The notes beneath the pieces are model-generated. The model did not search any database. It worked only from the letters and a program-made list of their open reading frames with translations, and was not told the DNA's origin. The translations under genes and the position numbers were made by a program. This document shows positions 35,878 to 42,386 of a DNA stretch of 42,386 nt, one piece after another; the first letter of the stretch is position 1, and every line of letters starts with the position of its first letter. The DNA is from Planctomycetota bacterium (lineage in GTDB: Bacteria > Planctomycetota > Planctomycetia > Isosphaerales > Isosphaeraceae), in assembly GCA_021791715.1 (NCBI GenBank), contig JAJYWB010000057.1, positions 1 to 42,386 of the forward strand. Direction: 5' to 3'.

Positions 35878-36606
35878 TTGGGTAAGCATGCGTTGATTTC
35901 CGGCGGAGGAAGCGGAATCGGTTTGGCGATTGCGACCAGGTTGTCGGGTCTTGGTTATCGTGTCGCGCTTTTGGGGCGCGACCGCGCCAAACTCGAAAAA
36001 GCCGCCGCGGGTCTTTCGGCGAAGGCGAGCGAGCCGCCGTTGTTCGAATCGTGCGATGTCGCCGATCGCGGATCGGTTCAAAAAGCGGTCTCGCGCGTTC
36101 TCGAAACGTTCGGATCGATCGACGTCCTGGTGTGCAACGCCGGAGTCAACGTCAAAAATCGGAGCCTCGCGACGCTCACTCCCGAAGATTGGGATCTCCA
36201 AATCGCGACCAACCTCACCGGAGCTTTCAACGTCGTCTATTATGTTTTGCCTTCGATGCGTGAACGGAAGAGCGGATTGATCGTTCAGATCTGTTCGGTC
36301 TCGGGGATTCGCGCCAGCGTTTTGGGTGGAACCGCGTATTCGGCCTCGAAGTTCGGCCAATCCGCGTTGGGAATCTGTATCGGCCGCGAGGAACGCGTCA
36401 ACGGAATTCGGTCGTCGGTGATTTATCCCGGCGAGGTCGAGACGCCTATTTTGGAGAATCGACCCGTCGCGGTCGGCGCCGAACGTCGGAGCCAAATCCT
36501 TCAGCCCGAGGACGTCGCCGCCGCGGTCGGTTTTCTCGTCGAACTTCCCCCCCGAGCGACCGTTCCCGAACTCGTCATCACCCCCGCGGTCGACGATTTC
36601 GGTTGA
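35878..36606 (+). CDS. Short-chain dehydrogenase/reductase (SDR)
   Basis: 242 residues, the classical SDR size. The cofactor motif GGGSGIG (about 9-15), the CNAG motif (about 86-89), Asn112, the catalytic Ser (ICSVSG, about 140-142) and YSASK (Tyr154, Lys158) are all present, so it should be an active NAD(P)-dependent oxidoreductase. An Arg in GRDR (about 34-36) after the second strand suggests NADP preference. The substrate is not evident. The start codon is TTG with a good ribosome-binding site. The gene stands alone between the subtilase and a convergent lactonase-family gene. Confidence 0.88.
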   Translation: MGKHALISGGGSGIGLAIATRLSGLGYRVALLGRDRAKLEKAAAGLSAKASEPPLFESCDVADRGSVQKAVSRVLETFGSIDVLVCNAGVNVKNRSLATLTPEDWDLQIATNLTGAFNVVYYVLPSMRERKSGLIVQICSVSGIRASVLGGTAYSASKFGQSALGICIGREERVNGIRSSVIYPGEVETPILENRPVAVGAERRSQILQPEDVAAAVGFLVELPPRATVPELVITPAVDDFG

Positions 36607-36822
36607 AATCCCCGCCGGTCGCGGTTGCAAATAAAAACAAAAATCATGCTTTCTGAATTAATATGTTTGCGATAAGCAAGCCTGCGATTTGGAAAGCATG
36701 GTGTTACGTGCTCGAATCTTACCGATATCCGTGCGTTCGAGATTCGAAGTCCGTCGCGATCGAACGAAGCGAAAGCTCCATTTGAACGGTATCGACTGTT
36801 ATGCTCAAAATTGAATTCGAAA

Positions 36823-38088
36823 TCAACGTTCGCATTCGATCAAAGCGATCATCGAAGGATTGCCGACGGGTACGTAGCGACCGTTGAATTCGAGCCCTCC
36901 CGTTTTGCGATCGACGCGAAAGACCGCGATGTTGTCGCCGCGCTGATTGCAACAAAAGAGAAACGCTCCCGACGGATCGAAAGCGAAACTTCGGGGGTAA
37001 TCGCCGCGGGTCCATTCCTCGCCAAGGTATTTAAGCGAGCCTTCGACGCCGACTTCGAAGATCGCGATGCTATCGTGCAAACGATTGCCGGCGTAAACGA
37101 ATCGACCGTCGTCCGAGACGAGGATCTCCGAGCCGAAACTGCTTCCCGCGAACCCAGGGGGAAGAGTCGAGATCGTCTGTCGCGATCTCAGCCCTCCCGT
37201 CGCGGCGTTATAATCAAATAAAACGATATTGGATCCTTCTTCTTGAAGGCAATACAGCATCCGACCGTTCGAATGAAAGGCGAAATGCCTCGGCCCGTCT
37301 CCCGGCGGGAGCGACGTCGAGTGGGGAACCGCCGCGGTCAACGACCCCTTCTGATCGTCGAACTTCCAAACGAAAATCCGATCCAATCCGAGATCGGTAT
37401 GGAGCACGAATCGACCCGTCGGATCCGATTGGATCATATGTGCGTGAGTTCGATCATGCCCGCTGATCGCGAAGCTTCCGGGAGGCGCGTTGGCGGCCTT
37501 TTTCGCGCCGAGCTCGCCGATATCGCGCTGAACGTCGGTCGCGGCGCCAAGGCGCCCGTCGGCGAGGATCGGCAAAACCGCGACCGATCCGCCGAAGTAA
37601 TTCGCGACCAGAACGAACTTTCCTGAAGGATGAATGCTGATATAAGTAGGCCCTGCGCCTCCCGACCCGACGGTGTTGAGCGTCGTCAATTTGCCGTCGG
37701 TTTGATCGACCTGGAACGACGAGACCGTTCCCTCTTTATTGTGTTCCGCGCGATCGGTTTCATTCGCCGAGTAGAGTCGAGTTCCCTGTGAATTGACCGC
37801 GAGACAGCTTGGGCTCGTACCCGTTTCTTGGATTGCTACGGGCTGCATGGCGCCGTTGGATCGATCGACCTCAAAGATGTGAACTCCGCGACCGTTTCCA
37901 GGGGGAAGATCAACCTGAGTGGGCAAGACGTCTCGTAGCGGCGAGCTGAAGGTGCCCACATACGCGTAAAGTTTCCTCGACCGATCATGCGATTGAGCCC
38001 TGAGCGATCCGATCAACGAAGGCGCCGTAGCCGCGAGAACGACCGTCGATTTCAAGAACGATCGCCGGCTTCGATCTTGTGAATTCAT
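36823..38088 (-). CDS. Tat-exported lactonase-family beta-propeller protein
   Basis: 421 residues. The N-terminus RRSFLKSTVVLAATAPSLIG is a twin-arginine signal. The mature part (from about 38, KLYAYVGTFSS) has repeated propeller strands such as PSCLAVNSQGTRLYSANE, PTYISIHPSGKFVLVANYFG, RHFAFHSNGRMLYCLQE and PRSFAFDPSGAFLFCCNQ, characteristic of the lactonase (6-phosphogluconolactonase, YbhE-like) family. The family is a seven-bladed propeller; export makes a role in the cytosolic pentose phosphate pathway unlikely, and extracytoplasmic sugar lactone hydrolysis is a possibility. AAAGG lies about 10 nt upstream of the ATG. Confidence 0.88.
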   Translation of the reverse strand: MNSQDRSRRSFLKSTVVLAATAPSLIGSLRAQSHDRSRKLYAYVGTFSSPLRDVLPTQVDLPPGNGRGVHIFEVDRSNGAMQPVAIQETGTSPSCLAVNSQGTRLYSANETDRAEHNKEGTVSSFQVDQTDGKLTTLNTVGSGGAGPTYISIHPSGKFVLVANYFGGSVAVLPILADGRLGAATDVQRDIGELGAKKAANAPPGSFAISGHDRTHAHMIQSDPTGRFVLHTDLGLDRIFVWKFDDQKGSLTAAVPHSTSLPPGDGPRHFAFHSNGRMLYCLQEEGSNIVLFDYNAATGGLRSRQTISTLPPGFAGSSFGSEILVSDDGRFVYAGNRLHDSIAIFEVGVEGSLKYLGEEWTRGDYPRSFAFDPSGAFLFCCNQRGDNIAVFRVDRKTGGLEFNGRYVPVGNPSMIALIECER

Positions 38089-38311
38089 GTTCGTTTAGCC
38101 TTTGTGAACGCGTAGACGGACGAATCGCCCGGAGTTTTTGGCGACTTCGAGCCCTGAACCGAGAGCGCCGGGGAGAATCAGGCGAACTTGGGTAATGATT
38201 GTATCGAACCCGATCGCCAAAGGCTTGGAGAAAATCGACGAAGTCCATTGTTAAGTCGAGAATTGCGAACCGCCGTGTGATCCCAATCGATCGAGAAGCT
38301 TAATTTACGCC

Positions 38312-38391
38312 GGCTCGGTCGGCTCATCGATTTCCCGAAATCGCCTTCCTTGTCGGGTGATCCTGAGGGAGGGTGAACCGTCGAGTGAGCC
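38312..38391. repeat. Palindromic intergenic element, short copy E1
   Basis: Begins GGCTCGGTCGG and ends GGGAGGGTGAACC...GTGAGCC, so the ends are imperfect inverted repeats of each other. At 80 bp it lacks the interior found in the 117-bp copies. Confidence 0.75.
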
Positions 38392-38420
38392 CTTTATATC
38401 CAAAAACAATGATTCAAGTC

Positions 38421-38486
38421 GGCTCGGTCGACGCCTCGCCCTCCCGGAAGCAATCTTCGATGTGATTCCTTTCGCGCCGAAACTCG
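38421..38486. repeat. 66-bp half-element unit, diverged copy
   Basis: Begins with the left end GGCTCGGTCGACGCCTCGCC and runs 66 bp to the next left end at 38487, matching the unit repeated at 38596 and 38662 with several substitutions. It has no right end of its own. Confidence 0.75.
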
Positions 38487-38567
38487 GGCTCGGTCGGCGC
38501 CTCGCCATTCCGGAATCAAGATTTCGGGGCTGGTGATCTGCCGGGAGGGCGAACCGCCGCGTGAGCC
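38487..38567. repeat. Palindromic intergenic element, short copy E2
   Basis: Left end GGCTCGGTCGGCGCCTCGCC at 38487, right end GGGAGGGCGAACCGCCGCG and on to GTGAGCC at 38567. Total 81 bp, with imperfect inverted ends of about 25 bp. Confidence 0.8.
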
Positions 38568-38595
38568 CAATTCATCTTGAATCATAATAAACGCC

Positions 38596-38727
38596 GGCTC
38601 GGTCGGCGCCTCGCCCTCCCGCAAGCGTTCGCCGATGTGTTTCTTTTCACGCCGAAACTCGGGCTCGGTCGGCGCCTCGCCCTCCCGCAAGCGTTCGCCG
38701 ATGTGTTTCATTTCACGCCGAAACTCG
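38596..38727. repeat. Two tandem 66-bp units of the element's left half
   Basis: Units at 38596-38661 and 38662-38727 are nearly identical (TTTCTTTTC against TTTCATTTC near the end). Each begins with the left end GGCTCGGTCGGCGCC and ends before the next one, so the left half has been amplified in tandem directly ahead of copy E3. Because 66 is divisible by three, it leaves open frames that are not genes. Confidence 0.9.
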
Positions 38728-38844
38728 GGCTCGGTCGGCGCCTCGCCCTCCCGGAAAACGTGATCCGCGGCGGGTGGTCTTTTTCGAGGAAGAACACTTC
38801 CGGCGGGTCTTACACCTCTGGGAGGGCGAACCTCCCGGTGAGCC
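38728..38844. repeat. Palindromic intergenic element, full copy E3
   Basis: 117 bp with a left end starting GGCTCGGTCGGCGCC and a right end GGGAGGGCGAACCTCCCGG through GTGAGCC. The interior carries GATCCGCGGCGGGTG and GAGGAAGAACACTTCC, the latter able to form a small hairpin (GGAAG/CTTCC). It matches copy E5 over its full length with about 11 differences. Confidence 0.88.
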
Positions 38845-39062
38845 GTTTTGTATTGATACGTTGATCAAAACGAGGCTCGGTCGACTTGATTATTATCCGT
38901 ACACAAGCCCGATACGCGAGCAATAGAATTTTGTATGGACATATAATTTTCCCTAATCAAGATATGCTTCTCGCTCGAGAGTCGGGAGAGTATGACGAGA
39001 GGCGATCAAGAATCGTGCGCGACGCTTTCGTTGCGTAAATCGCGTTAATCGTCGATTCATTT

Positions 39063-41330
39063 TCATCGCTTGGTCGGTTCCGCGCGAGCGCGAAGTTCGT
39101 TCATTTCGCTCCAAAAATTCGTCCAAGATTCGCGTTCTTCGGCGGGAAGCTTGGCGAGCGATTCGGGGTCGCGAACCGCCCGAAAGCGAGCCTCGTCGTC
39201 CCAAATTTTTAGCGATTTTAAGACCGTCTCGCGTTCGCCTTGATCGAGCCGTTTCGCGAGCGATGCGAGTTCGGCTTTGAGCCACGCGAGAGCCTGAAAC
39301 CTCAACGCGGCACGCCGATCGGGATTGGGGCTGGGTTCGTCTTTCCCTAAACCGAATCCCGCCGCAATCGCCGCGATCGCTCCCCGACGACGAAGATCGC
39401 CGTGTAGATCGTCGTCCCGCTCGGGAAGACCTTGAATAACCTTGGAATAAAACCGAACCGAGGCCGAGAAATACGACCTCGCCGAACAGATTTGCGCCGC
39501 GAGATTCGATTCCCCCGCGTCTCGCGGGTTATCCTTCCCGCTCAAAATCGCGGCGAAACGTCTCTCGATCGGAATGAACATTTCACAATTTCTAGTCATA
39601 AGATCAATCAATTGATTTCTCGATGATAGAACTTTCAAATCCAGGTCGGTTAATGCGTTGGATTTCTTAAGTCGAGCGCGGGTCGAATCGGCGAGTTTCG
39701 CGAGTTCGTCTTTGGCGTTTTGATACAACCCGCTTTCGAAGAGCAAGACCGCGAGATTTTGTCGAAGCAAGTCGTTCTCGGGATCGATTCGAAGCGCCTC
39801 GCGGTATTCGACGATCGCCTCGTCGTTTAACCCCGCTTCAACCAGCGATTTCGCGAGCGTAACCCGAGCCTCGATGTTTTTCGGATCACACCGGACGATC
39901 TCTCGGTCGATCTCCAAGCGCCCGGCTTGATCCGCCTTCGAGCGCTTGCTGTGTAATATCGATAATTGAATCTCTTTCACTTTGGGATCTTCGGGCGCGA
40001 TCTCCTTGGCATGTCGAGCGAATTCCTCGGCGTCGACGATCTTCCCCTCGTCCAATAACAATGATATTAATGATTCGTAATAATCAAGTTCTTTTGGATT
40101 CAGCTCGATCGCTCGGCGATATTCGGCTTTCGCCTCGTCGATTCGCCCGGTCCGCTCGAGCACTCTCGCGAGACCGGCGTGACAACTATCTCGCTCCGGG
40201 TTGATTCGAATCGCCTCGCGGTATTCCTTGATAGCCTCGGTGAATTGTTCCTGAAGCTCAAAAACACCGGCCAAATTATAATAAGATTGATAATAATCTG
40301 GCTTAATGCGTATTGAGTTTCGATACGACTCAATCGCATCATGATATTTACCAATCTTAACAAGTTCGCAGCCCAAATCGTTATAAATGATAGAGAGATT
40401 CGGGTTGAGGAGAATGCATTTGCGATATTCGTCGATCGCTTCGGCGTGTTTTTGTCTCTCGCTCAAAATCTCGGCCATTCGAGCATGAGGATCGAAGAAG
40501 TCGGGTTTTAACCGAATCGCCTCGTGGTATTCGGTTTCGGCTTGATCCAATCTTTTTTGATGATGGAAAACCAGTCCCAGATGATAATGGGCTACATGAT
40601 TCTTGGGGGCGATCCGAATCGTTTCACGAAATTCGACGAGCGCGTCATTCCATTTTTCGAGACTCATGCATACATAACCGAAGAGAAGATGAGCGTCGGC
40701 GTCTTGAGGATCGAGACGAATCGCCTCGCGACATTCGGGAATCGCGTCTTCATATCGACCCATGCGATAGAGAGTCGATGCGAGTCCAGAATGGGATTTG
40801 GCGATATCCGGGATTATTCGAATCGCCTCGCGGAATTCCGCCTCGGCTTCGGGTAAACGCTGAAGAATCAGGAGCGAAGCCGCCATCGAGAAATGCGGTT
40901 GATCCCAATTCGGCATAAGTCGAATCGATTCGCGACACGCGTCGATCGCCTCTTCATATTTTTTGAGATTAAAGAGACCGGCGGATAAGGCGACATAAAC
41001 CTCGGCGTAATCGGGCTTGATTCGGAGCGCCTCGCGGTATTCTTCGACGGCGTGAACGAAATCGCCTCGCTGCAGAAACTCCGTCCCCGATTTCGCGTGA
41101 ACGTCGGCGTCGGCTTTATCGTCGGTCGCGTCGTTTTGGTTCGAAGTTTGTCCGATCGCGATTCGCGAATCGCGATGTTCACGCAAAGTCGCTTCCGCGA
41201 GGATCGTCGAGGTCGAAATGAAGAACAAACCGATCAGCCAAGGCGCCGACCGAAGAATCGCCCGAAAGATCGATCGGTCCGATCGCGAGGATGACGATCG
41301 ATCCACGCGGAGGGCTTGATCCTGAAACAT
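39063..41330 (-). CDS. Exported or membrane-anchored TPR repeat protein
   Basis: 755 residues. After a basic N-terminus a hydrophobic segment (about 29-47, SAPWLIGLFFISTSTILAEA) looks like a signal peptide or anchor. From about 75 to 570 there are at least a dozen TPR units with the repeated pattern AIxxYREAIRIxPD. The last 180 residues are helical and lack repeats. TPR arrays mediate protein-protein contacts; the partner is unknown. GGGAG lies about 7 nt upstream of the ATG. The gene is flanked on both sides by palindromic elements in the same orientation (E3 and E5), so it could be lost or moved by recombination between them. Confidence 0.88.
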   Translation of the reverse strand: MFQDQALRVDRSSSSRSDRSIFRAILRSAPWLIGLFFISTSTILAEATLREHRDSRIAIGQTSNQNDATDDKADADVHAKSGTEFLQRGDFVHAVEEYREALRIKPDYAEVYVALSAGLFNLKKYEEAIDACRESIRLMPNWDQPHFSMAASLLILQRLPEAEAEFREAIRIIPDIAKSHSGLASTLYRMGRYEDAIPECREAIRLDPQDADAHLLFGYVCMSLEKWNDALVEFRETIRIAPKNHVAHYHLGLVFHHQKRLDQAETEYHEAIRLKPDFFDPHARMAEILSERQKHAEAIDEYRKCILLNPNLSIIYNDLGCELVKIGKYHDAIESYRNSIRIKPDYYQSYYNLAGVFELQEQFTEAIKEYREAIRINPERDSCHAGLARVLERTGRIDEAKAEYRRAIELNPKELDYYESLISLLLDEGKIVDAEEFARHAKEIAPEDPKVKEIQLSILHSKRSKADQAGRLEIDREIVRCDPKNIEARVTLAKSLVEAGLNDEAIVEYREALRIDPENDLLRQNLAVLLFESGLYQNAKDELAKLADSTRARLKKSNALTDLDLKVLSSRNQLIDLMTRNCEMFIPIERRFAAILSGKDNPRDAGESNLAAQICSARSYFSASVRFYSKVIQGLPERDDDLHGDLRRRGAIAAIAAGFGLGKDEPSPNPDRRAALRFQALAWLKAELASLAKRLDQGERETVLKSLKIWDDEARFRAVRDPESLAKLPAEERESWTNFWSEMNELRARAEPTKR

Positions 41331-41610
41331 GATTCATCTCCCGATTGAGCGAGAGTAATCGGTTGAACCTCGAGATTCGATCGAAGAATCACCGCCGTTA
41401 TCGAACGTCTCTGAAGCAGCGAGAATCGGACCAATAAACGACGTCGCTTCGATTTTAACCCGCGATTCGCGAGAGAACGACCGAAATGTTATCGTCGCGC
41501 CGATCCTTCGATTTGGCAAGCGAAAAATCGCGAGGAATAACGCATTAGATAGAAATATATTTAGTTTAATGAAGAATTGAAATCCGCTGTTTTTCCTTCG
41601 ACGATAAAAC
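41331..41610. other. Upstream region of the TPR gene
   Basis: No gene seen. An AT-rich tract at about 41550-41580 could hold the TPR gene promoter, but no hexamer pair is convincing. Confidence 0.35.
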
Positions 41611-41731
41611 GGCGCTTTCAGACCGCTCCAGAGAATGCCGATAATCGCGATCCGCGGCGCGTGATCTTAAGGTAGGAAGAACACTTCCGTCGGGTCTTAC
41701 AGTTCTGGGATGGCGAACCTCCCGGTGAGCC
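41611..41731. repeat. Palindromic intergenic element, diverged copy E4
   Basis: The interior CGATCCGCGGCG and GGAAGAACACTTCC and the right end GGCGAACCTCCCGGTGAGCC are clear, but the left end (GGCGCTTTCAGACCGCTCC) is badly decayed. Confidence 0.75.
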
Positions 41732-41761
41732 TTCTTCGATGAATTCTTTGATACAAACGAG

Positions 41762-41878
41762 GCTCTTTCAGCGCCTCGCCCTCCCGGAAAACGCGATCCG
41801 CGGCGGGTGATCATTTTCGAGGAAGAACACATCCGGCGGGTCTTACGGTTCTGGGAGGGCGAACCTCCAGGTGAGCCG
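41762..41878. repeat. Palindromic intergenic element, full copy E5
   Basis: 117 bp, same length and orientation as E3, with about 91 percent identity by eye. Left end GGCTCTTTCAGCGCCTCGCC, right end GGGAGGGCGAACCTCC and on to GTGAGCC. Confidence 0.88.
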
Positions 41879-41908
41879 TCTTCGATCGATTTGTCGATCA
41901 AACCTCCG

Positions 41909-42024
41909 GCTCCGCCGGCGGTTCCGTCTCCCGAAAATCGCCTTCCGCCGTGAGCGATCTTAATGGAAGGCGAACTCTTGTATAAATAGAAACTATTATG
42001 GAGGGGCGAACCTCCCGGTGATCC
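41909..42024. repeat. Palindromic intergenic element, diverged copy E6
   Basis: Left end GGCTCCGCCGGCGGTTCCG and right end GAGGGGCGAACCTCCCGG are recognisable; the interior is rewritten and contains AT-rich sequence (TATAAATAGAAACTATTATG). Confidence 0.65.
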
Positions 42025-42087
42025 TCTTCTCGTAAACCGAGTCGAAAAGGCCGAATTATCGGTCAATAATCGCATACGTCATAATAC

Positions 42088-42112
42088 GGCTCACCAGGAG
42101 GTTCGCCCTCCC
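42088..42112. repeat. Lone inverted end of the palindromic element
   Basis: GGCTCACCAGGAGGTTCGCC followed by CTCCC is the exact inverse of the right end of E3/E5. No matching second end follows; the 20-bp array takes over at 42101. Confidence 0.85.
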
Positions 42113-42386
42113 AATTATGTGTTCCCCCTCCCAATTATGTGTTCGCCCTTCCAATTATGTGTTCGCCCTTCCGATTATATGTTCGCCCTTCCAATTATGT
42201 GTTCGCCCTTCCAATTATGTGTTCGCCCTTCCAATTATGTGTTCGCCCTTCCAATTATGTGTTCGCCCTTCCAATTATGTGTTCGCCCTTCCAATTATGT
42301 GTTCGCCCTTCCAATTATGTGTTCGCCCTTCCAATTATGTGTTCGCCCTTCCAATTATGTGTTCGCCCTTCCAATTATGTGTTCGC
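42101..42386. repeat. 20-bp tandem array, at least 14 copies, running off the window
   Basis: The unit GTTCGCCCTTCCAATTATGT repeats without spacers from 42101 to the window end (14.3 copies). The first units carry CTCCC instead of CTTCC; unit 2 has CCCCC and unit 4 has GATTATAT, and the later units are uniform. The first 12 bases of unit 1 are the last 12 bases of the element end at 42088-42112. The period is not a multiple of three and no gene is encoded. Confidence 0.97.

Noticed and set aside
38394..38711. Open frame inside the 66-bp repeats (REGEAPTEPEFRRE-like peptide)
   Set aside because: The frame exists only because the repeat length is divisible by three; such peptides are a common mis-annotation of planctomycete intergenic repeats.
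42101..42386. Possible CRISPR array
   Set aside because: The 20-bp units abut directly with no spacers, and no cas gene is in the window; it is a simple tandem repeat.

Overview
This window most likely comes from a member of the phylum Planctomycetota, perhaps from an Isosphaerales- or Gemmatales-like lineage. The evidence is the gene families: two giant Ser/Thr kinases of the planctomycete type flanking an ECF sigma factor, a HEAT-repeat haem-binding protein with a CxxCH motif, a secreted subtilase with an N-terminal LEPR-XLL-like motif, a TIGR03009-type exported protein, a GH172/DUF2961 protein, and intergenic palindromic repeats. LPS-related genes (kdsB, lptF, lptG) indicate an outer membrane. 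Three genes have TTG starts supported by their ribosome-binding sites. No rRNA, tRNA, CRISPR array, prophage or transposase gene was seen.

Left part (1-13.6 kb). The window opens inside a surface/secreted beta-repeat protein that contains five 195-bp tandem units. A signalling block follows: a leftward kinase with a transmembrane segment and TPR repeats, then a rightward ECF sigma factor and a rightward kinase with a transmembrane segment and WD40 repeats. A GH172-like secreted protein comes next and ends at a strong hairpin terminator.

Middle (14-33.2 kb). A TIGR03009-type exported protein is followed by an NfeD-type membrane protein with two ClpP-like domains behind a near-consensus promoter, a small retropepsin-like protein, and D-ribose pyranase with its own terminator. 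Two copies of a structured intergenic repeat follow; one overlaps the stop codon of a leftward malate/lactate dehydrogenase family gene. A leftward run holds adenylate kinase, an aminotransferase, lptF and lptG. Diverging from adenylate kinase are a histidine phosphatase and the large haem-binding HEAT protein. A second aminotransferase and kdsB lie leftward.

Right part (33.2-42.4 kb). There is a secreted subtilase, a short-chain dehydrogenase with a TTG start, a Tat-exported lactonase-family propeller protein, and an exported TPR protein. The TPR gene is flanked on both sides by copies of a roughly 80-120 bp palindromic element with imperfect inverted ends. The window ends in a 20-bp tandem array whose unit appears to have grown out of one end of that element.

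The best candidates for new biology are the kinase/sigma/kinase module, whose sigma factor lacks the usual acidic region 2.2 motif; the palindromic element family and the tandem array derived from it; the structured repeat pair near 19.2-19.65 kb; and the NfeD protein with a duplicated, apparently partly inactivated protease domain. All functional calls come from reading the sequence by eye, without database searches.
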